Of a stretch of DNA of 64,000 nucleotides, positions 17,671 to 26,072 are shown piece after piece (within the stretch, counting starts at the first letter, position 1; every line of letters begins with the position of its first letter). The translations under genes and the position numbers were made by a program. The DNA is from Streptomyces sp. NL15-2K. Lineage in GTDB: Bacteria > Actinomycetota > Actinomycetes > Streptomycetales > Streptomycetaceae. A model generated the notes under the pieces. It made no database searches and was not told the DNA's origin. It saw only the letters and a program-made list of their open reading frames with translations. The stretch is from NCBI RefSeq assembly GCF_030551255.1, contig NZ_CP130630.1, positions 10,291,001-10,355,000 of the forward strand, given 5' to 3'.

Positions 17671-17689
17671 TGTTTGAATAGTTGAAACA
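17671..17689. promoter_or_regulatory. Candidate IclR operator before the dehydrogenase genes
   Basis: tgtttgaatagttgaaaca is an imperfect palindrome (TGTTT...AAACA with matching inner bases) lying 138 bp before the alcohol dehydrogenase start. It shares 13 bp with the site in front of the IclR gene. Confidence 0.55.
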
Positions 17690-17826
17690 TGAGTCCCTTT
17701 ATATGGAACAGCGCGGACTCATTTCATTGACAGCGGCTCGGGACGGGCGCAGACTCACGCCGCCACAGTCTGTGGCCATTACTTCATCAGGAGAACAGAG
17801 CTGTTCCCTGAGTCCGGGAGGCCGCC

Positions 17827-18933
17827 ATGCGTATACAAGCCGCCGTTTTCGACAAGCAGGACGGCCCGTTCCAGCTCCAGGACGTCGAGTTGGACGAGCC
17901 GGGCGCCGGCGAGGTCCTCGTGCGGATCGCGGCCACCGGCATCTGCCACACCGATGGCCTGGCACGTCACGGTGATCTTCCATTCCCCGCCCCCGGGGTG
18001 CTCGGCCACGAAGGCGCCGGTGTCGTGATCGCGGTGGGTCCCGACGTCACGTCGGTACGGGAAGGCGACCACGTCGTGATCGGCTGGCCCTGGTGCGGAG
18101 AGTGCCGCAACTGCCTGGCCGGTGAGCCCCGCTACTGCGCCCGGCTCGGCGAGCTCCTCATCAGCGGAGTCCGGCCGGGGACCGGGTCCTCGGCCCTGCG
18201 CCGCCCGGACGGGGGCGCCCTCCACGGACACTTCTTCGGCCAGTCGTCGTTCGCCACGCACTCCCTGACGCGGGCCAGCAGCCTGGTGAAGGTCCCGCAC
18301 GACGTCCCCCTCGACCTGCTCGGACCCCTGGCCTGCGGGCTGTCCACCGGAGCGGGCGCCGTGCTGAACACGCTTCGCCCGCAAACCGGCTCCAGTCTCG
18401 TGATCTACGGCACCGGCTCGGTGGGACTGGCCGCCGTCATGGCGGCCCGCAACAGCGGCGCGACCACGATCATCGCGGTCGACCGGCACACCTCCCGGCT
18501 GGAGCTGGCGGCAGAAATCGGCGCCACACACACCGTGAACGCCGCCGACACGGACCCCGTCACCGCCGTGCACGACATCTGCGGCGGGCCCGCCGACAAC
18601 GCCCTGGAGTGCACCGGCATCATCTCCGTCGTCCGCCAGGCCGCGGACTCGGTCGGCATGCTCGGCACCTGCGCGCTCATCGGCGGCGCCCCGGCGGGAG
18701 CCGAGTTCACCCTTGACCATCTCACCACCCTGTGGGGCAAGCGCATCGTCGGCATCCTCGGCGGCAGCGGTCGCAGCACCCAACTCATCGGCGCGCTCAT
18801 CGAGTTGTACCGCCAGGGCCGCTTCCCCATGGACCGCCTCGTCTCCTGGTTCTCCTTCGACCAGATCGAGCAGGCGCTTCAGGCGTCGTACGCCGGCGAC
18901 GTCATCAAGCCGATCGTCCGCATGCCCTCCTGA
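17827..18933 (+). CDS. Zinc-dependent aryl-alcohol-type dehydrogenase
   Basis: A 368-residue class III-like medium-chain alcohol dehydrogenase, resembling benzyl-alcohol dehydrogenases of aromatic pathways. Catalytic zinc ligands are in ATGICHTDGLARH and LGHEGAGVV, and the structural zinc ligands in CGECRNCLAGEPRYC. The NAD-binding fold is at IYGTGSVGLAAVMAARNSGA with the usual acidic residue in AVDRH. It would oxidise an aromatic alcohol to its aldehyde, which the next gene could take to the acid. An IclR gene and shared operator-like sites precede it. The ATG follows a weak Shine-Dalgarno. Confidence 0.88.
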   Translation: MRIQAAVFDKQDGPFQLQDVELDEPGAGEVLVRIAATGICHTDGLARHGDLPFPAPGVLGHEGAGVVIAVGPDVTSVREGDHVVIGWPWCGECRNCLAGEPRYCARLGELLISGVRPGTGSSALRRPDGGALHGHFFGQSSFATHSLTRASSLVKVPHDVPLDLLGPLACGLSTGAGAVLNTLRPQTGSSLVIYGTGSVGLAAVMAARNSGATTIIAVDRHTSRLELAAEIGATHTVNAADTDPVTAVHDICGGPADNALECTGIISVVRQAADSVGMLGTCALIGGAPAGAEFTLDHLTTLWGKRIVGILGGSGRSTQLIGALIELYRQGRFPMDRLVSWFSFDQIEQALQASYAGDVIKPIVRMPS

Positions 18934-18987
18934 GCCGCGCACACCCTGTCGCCCGCCACGACCGCCCCGCACCGAAAGAAGCCCTTC

Positions 18988-20448
18988 ATGTCTCTCACCC
19001 GTGAACTTTTCATCGGCGGCAAGGATGCGCCCGCCCTCTCCGGCCGTACCGCCGAGGACATCGACCCCTACACCGGCGAGGTCTACGCGACCGTCGCCGC
19101 GGCCGGCCCGGAGGATGTGACCCGGGCCGTGGACGCCGCTGACGCGGCATTCGCCGAATGGGCCGCGGTCACGCCCTTCGCCCGTCGCGCGATCTTCCTC
19201 AAGGCGGCGGATCTGCTGGACGCACGTGCCGAGCAGGTGGCCGAGATCATGGCCCACGAGGTCGGCGGTACCGTCCCCTGGGCGTTCTTCAACGTGGCGC
19301 TGGCGGCGAACATCCTGCGGGAGGCCGCCGCCGCGATCACCGCTCCGCGAGGCGAGGTGCTCAGCGCACAGGAGGAAGGCGCACTCGGCCTGGCCGTGCG
19401 GGAACCACTGGGCGTGGTCGCGGCGTTCGCGCCGTGGAACGCCCCGGTCATCCTCGGCGTCCGGGCCGTGGCGGCCCCCCTGGCCGCCGGCAACACCGTC
19501 GTCGTCAAGCCCAGCGAGGACGCGCCGATCGCCTGCGGACTGCTCGTCGCGGACGTGCTACGCGAGGCGGGACTGCCCGACGGGGTGCTCAACGTGGTCA
19601 CCAACGCCCGCGAGGACGCGGCGGAGATCGCAGAGACGCTGATCGCCGATCCCCGGGTGCGTACCGTGAACTTCACCGGCTCCACCGAGGTCGGCCGGAT
19701 CATCGGCACCCACGCGGCGAAGCACCTCAAGCCGGCCGTGCTCGAACTGGGCGGCAAGAACGCGGTGATCGTCCTGGACGACGCGGACGTGGACTACGCC
19801 GTCGACGCCGTCACCTTCAGCGTGTTCATGAACTCCGGGCAGATCTGCATGTCCGGCGACCGCATCCTCGTACACGAGTCGCTGGCCGAGGAGTTCACCC
19901 GGAAGTTCACCGCCAAGGTCGCCGCCCTCCAGGCCGGCGACCCCGCCCACCCGCACACCGTCGTGGGACCGCTGGTCACCACATCGGCGGCACAGCGCGT
20001 CGCCGCTCTGGTGGAGGACGCGGTCGCCAAGGGCGCCACCGTGCTGACGGGAGGCGGACAGCCGACGGGCGCGGTGCATGCGGCGACCGTGCTCACCGGC
20101 GTTCCCCAGGACGCGGACTTGTACTACGCCGAGGCCTTCGGGCCGGTCTGCGTCGTCGAGACGTTCCGCGACGACGACGCTGCCGTGGCCGTCGCCAACG
20201 ACACCGACCATGGTCTGAGCTGCGGCATCATCACCGAGAACGCCACCCACGGGCTGAGCGTCGCCCGCCGCATCCGTACCGGCATCGTGCACATCAACGA
20301 CCAATCCGTGGCCGACGAGCCCCACGTCCCCTTCGGCGGCGTGAAGGCCTCCGGATACGGCCGGTTCGGCGGCCGGTGGGGCATCGAGGCGTTCTCCAAC
20401 ACCCGCTGGGTGACCATCGCCACCCAACAGGCCCACTACCCCTTCTGA
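18988..20448 (+). CDS. Aldehyde dehydrogenase, aromatic-aldehyde type
   Basis: A 486-residue NAD(P)-dependent aldehyde dehydrogenase with intact catalytic residues: APWNAP (Asn), VLELGGKNAVIVLDDAD (Glu general base) and NSGQICMSGDR (Cys nucleophile). The closing segment HVPFGGVKASGYGRFGG is typical of vanillin/benzaldehyde/salicylaldehyde dehydrogenases. It is 54 bp downstream of the alcohol dehydrogenase and surely co-transcribed. Together they would convert, for example, a benzyl alcohol to a benzoate. It is a homologue of the altered enzyme at 13204-14706. Confidence 0.88.
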   Translation: MSLTRELFIGGKDAPALSGRTAEDIDPYTGEVYATVAAAGPEDVTRAVDAADAAFAEWAAVTPFARRAIFLKAADLLDARAEQVAEIMAHEVGGTVPWAFFNVALAANILREAAAAITAPRGEVLSAQEEGALGLAVREPLGVVAAFAPWNAPVILGVRAVAAPLAAGNTVVVKPSEDAPIACGLLVADVLREAGLPDGVLNVVTNAREDAAEIAETLIADPRVRTVNFTGSTEVGRIIGTHAAKHLKPAVLELGGKNAVIVLDDADVDYAVDAVTFSVFMNSGQICMSGDRILVHESLAEEFTRKFTAKVAALQAGDPAHPHTVVGPLVTTSAAQRVAALVEDAVAKGATVLTGGGQPTGAVHAATVLTGVPQDADLYYAEAFGPVCVVETFRDDDAAVAVANDTDHGLSCGIITENATHGLSVARRIRTGIVHINDQSVADEPHVPFGGVKASGYGRFGGRWGIEAFSNTRWVTIATQQAHYPF

Positions 20449-20481
20449 TCGATCCGCCCCTGGCACAAGACACAACGCCCG

Positions 20482-20499
20482 CACCTCCACATGGAGGTG
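20482..20499. terminator. Hairpin after the dehydrogenase operon
   Basis: cacctcca and tggaggtg form an 8-bp stem with a 2-nt loop, 34 bp after the aldehyde dehydrogenase stop. Probable intrinsic terminator. Confidence 0.55.
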
Positions 20500-20531
20500 T
20501 GAGGTTCCCCCGCTGCGCGGGAGTGGGCGAC

Positions 20532-20665
20532 TAGCAGGTCAGAGCGGGTTGACGTGGTTTCAGGTTCACTGGTTCGGCCGCTGCCTGGTCGGCGTAGTGC
20601 TTCTCTTCGAACTCGATGGGGCTGAGGTAGCCGAGGCGCTTGACGGACAGGTCGAGGGTGTGGGG
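20532..20665 (-). mobile_element. IS3-family orfB 3' fragment
   Basis: The leftward frame ends ...RLGYLSPIEFEEKHYAD...NLKPRQPALTC. This matches the usual end of IS3-family integrase-type transposases (LGYxSPxEFE). Only about 45 residues remain; upstream it joins IS4 sequence at about 20665. Confidence 0.65.
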
Positions 20666-21860
20666 AACCGCGTATCGCGGCGAACATCGCCAGCGCGCCA
20701 AGGATGACGCAGGCGGCCAGTTGGACGGCGCCGGTCGGCCGGGCGCGTCTGCGGCTGGGCCCCGAACCGCCCAAGGCGTTGTTCGCCCGGGTGTGCCGAC
20801 CGGTGGCCACTGAGACGACGGCCGGGGCCTGGTACCGTTCCTGGCGGCTGGTCGCGGTGGACGGCACCACCTTCGACCTGCCCGATACGCAGGCCAACGA
20901 CGCGTTCTTCGGTCATCCCGGATCCTCGCGCGGACAACGCCGGGGCGCGTTCCCGCAGGCGAGGGTGGCCGCGGTGGTCGAGTGCGGCACCCACGCGGTC
21001 TTCGCCGCCGAGGTCGGCCCGCTGGCCGAGCACGAAACCATCCTGGCCCGGCACCTGTTCGACCGCCTGTCGGCGGGGATGCTGCCGCTGGTCGACCGAG
21101 GCTTCGTCGGGTTCGATCTGTAGCGGGCTGCCTCCGCCAGCGGCGCCGACCTGCTGTGGCGGGTGAAGAACAGCGCGGTCCTGCCCGTGGTCGAGGCCCT
21201 TCACGATGGCTCGTACCTGTCCGAGATCGTCGCCGCGCGGGACAAGAACCGCCGCGCCGACCCGGTCACCGTCCGGGTCATCGAGTACACCCTCGGCACA
21301 GGTGCGGACGGCATGGTCTACCGACTGATCACCACGATCCTGGACCCGCAGGCCGCCTCGGCAGCCGACCTGGCCGCACCGTATGCCCAGCGGTGGGAGA
21401 TCGAGACCACACTCGACGAGATCAAGACCCACCAGGGCGGAGCCCGGCTCGTGCTGCGCTCCCAGCACCCGGCCGGCGTCGAGCAGGAAATCTACGCGTT
21501 CCTGCTGGTCCACCACGCGCTGCGCAGACCTGATGCACGAAGCAGCCAGCCAGGCCGGACGTGATCCGGACCGGATCTCTTTCAGCCGCACCTTGCGCGT
21601 CGTCCGCCGCCACGTCACCGGCCAGGCGGCACTTTCCCCCCTGCCGACTCACCCGGGCCATGGCCCAAGCCCTGCGTGAGATCTGCGAGCGACTCCTGCC
21701 GCCCCGGCGGCTGCGGTCCAACCCCCGTCTGATCAAACGCAAGATGGCCAGCTGGAAGCTCAAACGGGCCGAACACCGCCACCCGCCCTGCCCCGAGCTG
21801 CCGGCCATCACGATCACCAAGCCGACCAGAACCACCCCGACCCGCCGGACAAAACACTAA
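20666..21860 (+). pseudogene. Degenerate IS4-family transposase
   Basis: An IS4 transposase distantly related to the one at 9168-10595. The N-terminal ~80 residues are missing. The DDE landmarks remain readable: VAVDGTTFDLPDTQAND, LVDRGFVGFDL and YAQRWEIETTLDEIKTHQGG. An in-frame TAG at 21121 follows GFVGFDL, an extra base near 21525 shifts the frame before LMHEAASQAGRDPDR, and another shift occurs near 21640 before MAQALREICERLLPPRR. It is clearly inactive. Confidence 0.8.
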
Positions 21861-21880
21861 ATCACCGGTATTGGTCCTAG

Positions 21881-23581
21881 AAGATCACTGAAAATGTTGC
21901 GGGTTCTGGCCCCGGCCCGGTAGGGCCGGGGTCAGTCTTGTAGGCATGCAGGGGGAATGGGCCGGGGAGATGGTCGGGCCGGATGTGTGGGAGACCTGCC
22001 GGGAGTTGATCCCGGCCGGGAGCGTATTTGCGTTTCTGGCCGAGCACCGGGAGGCACTGTTCCCGCCGTCGATGTTCGCGGACATGTACCCGTCGTCCAA
22101 CGGCCGTCCGAGTCTGCCGCCGCAGGTCCTGGCCGCCACCGTGGTGCTGCAGAGCCTGCAGGGGCTGTCGGACTTCGAGACGGTCCAGGAACTGCGGTGT
22201 GATCTGCGGTGGAAAGCGGCCTGTGGGCTGGGCTTGTACGACATGGCGTTCGATCCGTCGCTGCTGACGTACTTCAGGCGCCGGCTGCGCCACTCGGCCG
22301 AGCCGATGCGGATTTTCACCAAGGTCAAGGAGGTCGTGGCCGCGACCGGGGTGCTCAAGGGCAAGCAGCGGCGTGCTGTGGACTCCACCGTCCTCGATGA
22401 CGCGGTGGCCACCCAGGACACCGTCACCCAGATCGTCTCCGCGATCCGCCGGGTGATCCGTGATGTCCCTGGAGCCCAGGAGGCCGCCGCGGAGCACTGC
22501 CGCGCGCACGACTACACCGACCCGGGCAAACCGAAGATCGCCTGGAACGACGAGCAGGCGCGCGCTGCGCTGGTGGATGCGCTGGTCACCGACGCCCTCA
22601 ACCTGCTCGGGCGCCTGCCCGATCGTGAGCTGGGCGAGAAGGCCGCGAACGCGATGGGCCTGCTGGCCCTGGTCGCCGGGCAGGATGTGGAACCGGCCGA
22701 GGACTCCGACGGACGCGATGGCCGCTGGCGCATCGCCCGGCGCACCGCGCCCGACCGGACGGTGTCCACCGTCGATCCCGACGCCCGGCACATCCACAAA
22801 AACCGCACCCGCCACCAGGACGGATTCAAAGGACACGTCTCCTTCGAGCCGGAGAGCGGGCTGTTCACCGCCGTCGCTGTCACCGGCGGCTATGGTCCCG
22901 GCAACCACGAAGCGGCCGTTGCCCGTGATCTGCTGGACGGGGAGGACGGCGAGTTAACCGTGCTCGGCGACTCCGCCTACGGCACCGGCGAGCTGCGCGA
23001 ACAGTTGCAGGCCGCGGGCCACACCCTGGTCATCAAGCCACCGCCGCTGCGGCAGGTGATCCCCGACGGCTTCACCATCGACGACTTCCGCATCGACCCA
23101 GCCGCCGGCACCGCGACCTGCCCAGCCGGACGAACCGCCAACCTCGGCCAGATCAAAGCCGACGGGGCCCGCACCGCCCAGTTCAAACGCCTCTGCGTCG
23201 GCTGCCCCCTGCGCGAGCGCTGCACCACATCCAAGACCGGACGCACCCTCAACATCCACCCCCAGCATGAACTGCTGACCGCCGCCCGCCGAGACGCCGC
23301 CGACCCGGCCTGGCAGGCCGAATACCGCAGATGGCGGCCCCCGGTCGAACGCGCCATCGCCTGGCTGGTCGCCAAGGGCAACCGACGCGTCCCGCACCGC
23401 GGCGTCATCGCCAACAACCTCTGGCTGCACCACCGCGCCGCCGCCCTCAACCTCCGCCGACTGATCAACCTCGGACTCACCCGGACCGGCACCACCTGGC
23501 ACCTCACCCCGGCCACCACATAGCGAAAAGGGCCGCCCGGCCCACGGCCGGACAGCCCTCAACAAGATTTTCAGTGATCTT
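21881..23581 (+). mobile_element. IS1182-family insertion sequence, copy 1
   Basis: A 1701-bp element bounded by inverted repeats aagatcactgaaaat and attttcagtgatctt. Each end abuts CTAG (21877-21880 and 23582-23585), consistent with a 4-bp palindromic target duplication. The second copy starts directly after the shared CTAG, giving a head-to-tail tandem with a 1705-bp period. Confidence 0.9.
21946..23523 (+). CDS. IS1182-family transposase (copy 1)
   Basis: A 525-residue DDE transposase. The N-terminal DUF772-type region (PPQVLAATVVLQSLQGLSDF; ELRCDLRWKAACGLGL) leads into the catalytic core: RAVDSTVLDDAVATQDT (first Asp), VLGDSAYGTGELREQL (second Asp) and RPPVERAIAWLVAKGNR (Glu). A cysteine cluster (CVGCPLRERCTTSKTGR) lies before the last motif, as in many IS1182 members. 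The ATG at 21946 lies 65 bp inside the element. It is intact and identical to copy 2, so a recent duplication is likely. Confidence 0.92.
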   Translation: MQGEWAGEMVGPDVWETCRELIPAGSVFAFLAEHREALFPPSMFADMYPSSNGRPSLPPQVLAATVVLQSLQGLSDFETVQELRCDLRWKAACGLGLYDMAFDPSLLTYFRRRLRHSAEPMRIFTKVKEVVAATGVLKGKQRRAVDSTVLDDAVATQDTVTQIVSAIRRVIRDVPGAQEAAAEHCRAHDYTDPGKPKIAWNDEQARAALVDALVTDALNLLGRLPDRELGEKAANAMGLLALVAGQDVEPAEDSDGRDGRWRIARRTAPDRTVSTVDPDARHIHKNRTRHQDGFKGHVSFEPESGLFTAVAVTGGYGPGNHEAAVARDLLDGEDGELTVLGDSAYGTGELREQLQAAGHTLVIKPPPLRQVIPDGFTIDDFRIDPAAGTATCPAGRTANLGQIKADGARTAQFKRLCVGCPLRERCTTSKTGRTLNIHPQHELLTAARRDAADPAWQAEYRRWRPPVERAIAWLVAKGNRRVPHRGVIANNLWLHHRAAALNLRRLINLGLTRTGTTWHLTPATT

Positions 23582-23585
23582 CTAG

Positions 23586-25286
23586 AAGATCACTGAAAAT
23601 GTTGCGGGTTCTGGCCCCGGCCCGGTAGGGCCGGGGTCAGTCTTGTAGGCATGCAGGGGGAATGGGCCGGGGAGATGGTCGGGCCGGATGTGTGGGAGAC
23701 CTGCCGGGAGTTGATCCCGGCCGGGAGCGTATTTGCGTTTCTGGCCGAGCACCGGGAGGCACTGTTCCCGCCGTCGATGTTCGCGGACATGTACCCGTCG
23801 TCCAACGGCCGTCCGAGTCTGCCGCCGCAGGTCCTGGCCGCCACCGTGGTGCTGCAGAGCCTGCAGGGGCTGTCGGACTTCGAGACGGTCCAGGAACTGC
23901 GGTGTGATCTGCGGTGGAAAGCGGCCTGTGGGCTGGGCTTGTACGACATGGCGTTCGATCCGTCGCTGCTGACGTACTTCAGGCGCCGGCTGCGCCACTC
24001 GGCCGAGCCGATGCGGATTTTCACCAAGGTCAAGGAGGTCGTGGCCGCGACCGGGGTGCTCAAGGGCAAGCAGCGGCGTGCTGTGGACTCCACCGTCCTC
24101 GATGACGCGGTGGCCACCCAGGACACCGTCACCCAGATCGTCTCCGCGATCCGCCGGGTGATCCGTGATGTCCCTGGAGCCCAGGAGGCCGCCGCGGAGC
24201 ACTGCCGCGCGCACGACTACACCGACCCGGGCAAACCGAAGATCGCCTGGAACGACGAGCAGGCGCGCGCTGCGCTGGTGGATGCGCTGGTCACCGACGC
24301 CCTCAACCTGCTCGGGCGCCTGCCCGATCGTGAGCTGGGCGAGAAGGCCGCGAACGCGATGGGCCTGCTGGCCCTGGTCGCCGGGCAGGATGTGGAACCG
24401 GCCGAGGACTCCGACGGACGCGATGGCCGCTGGCGCATCGCCCGGCGCACCGCGCCCGACCGGACGGTGTCCACCGTCGATCCCGACGCCCGGCACATCC
24501 ACAAAAACCGCACCCGCCACCAGGACGGATTCAAAGGACACGTCTCCTTCGAGCCGGAGAGCGGGCTGTTCACCGCCGTCGCTGTCACCGGCGGCTATGG
24601 TCCCGGCAACCACGAAGCGGCCGTTGCCCGTGATCTGCTGGACGGGGAGGACGGCGAGTTAACCGTGCTCGGCGACTCCGCCTACGGCACCGGCGAGCTG
24701 CGCGAACAGTTGCAGGCCGCGGGCCACACCCTGGTCATCAAGCCACCGCCGCTGCGGCAGGTGATCCCCGACGGCTTCACCATCGACGACTTCCGCATCG
24801 ACCCAGCCGCCGGCACCGCGACCTGCCCAGCCGGACGAACCGCCAACCTCGGCCAGATCAAAGCCGACGGGGCCCGCACCGCCCAGTTCAAACGCCTCTG
24901 CGTCGGCTGCCCCCTGCGCGAGCGCTGCACCACATCCAAGACCGGACGCACCCTCAACATCCACCCCCAGCATGAACTGCTGACCGCCGCCCGCCGAGAC
25001 GCCGCCGACCCGGCCTGGCAGGCCGAATACCGCAGATGGCGGCCCCCGGTCGAACGCGCCATCGCCTGGCTGGTCGCCAAGGGCAACCGACGCGTCCCGC
25101 ACCGCGGCGTCATCGCCAACAACCTCTGGCTGCACCACCGCGCCGCCGCCCTCAACCTCCGCCGACTGATCAACCTCGGACTCACCCGGACCGGCACCAC
25201 CTGGCACCTCACCCCGGCCACCACATAGCGAAAAGGGCCGCCCGGCCCACGGCCGGACAGCCCTCAACAAGATTTTCAGTGATCTT
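23586..25286 (+). mobile_element. IS1182-family insertion sequence, copy 2
   Basis: Same length, ends and orientation as copy 1. It is flanked by CTAG at 23582-23585 and 25287-25290. I saw no difference from copy 1. Its right end lies against the terminus of an IS982-like remnant. Confidence 0.9.
23651..25228 (+). CDS. IS1182-family transposase (copy 2)
   Basis: The encoded 525 residues are identical to those of copy 1, with all three catalytic acidic residues and the cysteine cluster intact. Two identical active-looking transposase genes in tandem could mobilise either copy or both. The final ~60 bp of the element after the stop carry a GC palindrome (ggccgcccggcccacggccg) that may act as a terminator. 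Confidence 0.92.
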   Translation: MQGEWAGEMVGPDVWETCRELIPAGSVFAFLAEHREALFPPSMFADMYPSSNGRPSLPPQVLAATVVLQSLQGLSDFETVQELRCDLRWKAACGLGLYDMAFDPSLLTYFRRRLRHSAEPMRIFTKVKEVVAATGVLKGKQRRAVDSTVLDDAVATQDTVTQIVSAIRRVIRDVPGAQEAAAEHCRAHDYTDPGKPKIAWNDEQARAALVDALVTDALNLLGRLPDRELGEKAANAMGLLALVAGQDVEPAEDSDGRDGRWRIARRTAPDRTVSTVDPDARHIHKNRTRHQDGFKGHVSFEPESGLFTAVAVTGGYGPGNHEAAVARDLLDGEDGELTVLGDSAYGTGELREQLQAAGHTLVIKPPPLRQVIPDGFTIDDFRIDPAAGTATCPAGRTANLGQIKADGARTAQFKRLCVGCPLRERCTTSKTGRTLNIHPQHELLTAARRDAADPAWQAEYRRWRPPVERAIAWLVAKGNRRVPHRGVIANNLWLHHRAAALNLRRLINLGLTRTGTTWHLTPATT

Positions 25287-25290
25287 CTAG

Positions 25291-25396
25291 ATGATTGATT
25301 CCAAGGGGGCAGTGATCATGGGCGGCCAGTGAGCGCAGGACTGGCTGTCCGGTGTGGTCGTCGTGCCAGATCGCGACGGTCAGCGCGAGGATGCGT
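25291..25396 (-). mobile_element. IS982-like transposase C-terminal fragment
   Basis: The leftward frame reads VIQRILALTVAIWHDDHTG and then PVLRSLAAHDH, very like the C-terminus of IS982-type transposases (RxLALTAAIWHN...RSLTAYDH). The usual stop after DH is TGC here. Only about 35 residues survive, between the IS1182 tandem and the UPF0158 gene, which it may have truncated. Confidence 0.55.
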
Positions 25397-25973
25397 TGTA
25401 TGACGCGGACGGGCAATAGCCCTCCTCCACCAGCCATGCGCGGGTCCGGCCGCGCTGTCGCTCATCGCTGAGCCGGTGGTACCGGCGCCAGGCGCGCTCG
25501 TCCCGGGCGAGGACGTCCTTGAAGCGTCGGAAGGCGCCCCGCCCGGTGGTGGCGATCCGCAGCCGCTCGGCGAGGGCGACGTCGCCGAGCCCGTCGATGA
25601 ACAGCTCCATGTCCCGGTAACCGGCCCGAGAACCCAGAGCCGGCGCGTACAGCCATCGCTCGGGATCATCCGCCTCCTCGATCCCGGACCCGGGCTCCGA
25701 CTCGTCGGTGAACGCCGGCCAGCACTCCCCGGTGGACAGGTCGATCCGACCCCCCGACTCAACCGGGTCGCCCTCCAGCAGCATGGCGAGCATCTCCAGA
25801 TCGACCGCGAGCGGGCGCAGGAGGGGGATCGCCGCGTCTCCCATGGCCGCGCGCAACCGGTCCGCCAACTCCTCGTCGCCCCGGAAGCCACGCTCCTGGA
25901 GTTCGCCGAGAAACGAGGCCGCCAAACCCACGAATTGCGACAAACGGTACGATGATCGTCGGTCGGAGTGCAC
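25380..25973 (-). CDS. UPF0158-like protein, C-terminus possibly replaced
   Basis: About 195 residues. The middle part reads LLEGDPVESGGRIDLSTGEC and later RDMELFIDGLGDVALAERL and ATTGRGAFRRFKDVLARDER, matching the UPF0158 family (a small family of unknown function common in bacteria). The start is uncertain: GTG at 25973 or GTG at 25931. The last residues (after EEGYCPSAS) run into the IS982-like fragment, so the natural C-terminus may be lost. It is divergent from the GMC oxidoreductase gene. Role unknown. Confidence 0.6.
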   Translation of the reverse strand: MHSDRRSSYRLSQFVGLAASFLGELQERGFRGDEELADRLRAAMGDAAIPLLRPLAVDLEMLAMLLEGDPVESGGRIDLSTGECWPAFTDESEPGSGIEEADDPERWLYAPALGSRAGYRDMELFIDGLGDVALAERLRIATTGRGAFRRFKDVLARDERAWRRYHRLSDERQRGRTRAWLVEEGYCPSASYNASSR

Positions 25974-26072
25974 GTGTTGGCGACTACCCGTGCGCCCGAT
26001 GGAAAGCTCCGTGCCTGCCCCGCTTCTAGCGTTCCCGCCAAGTAACGACGATGTTGCAGGAGTGGGAACGCC

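Noticed and set aside
20500..20532. Another CRISPR-like palindrome (ttcccccgctgcgcgggag)
   Set aside because: Single copy directly after a terminator hairpin and before an IS3 fragment; no array structure.
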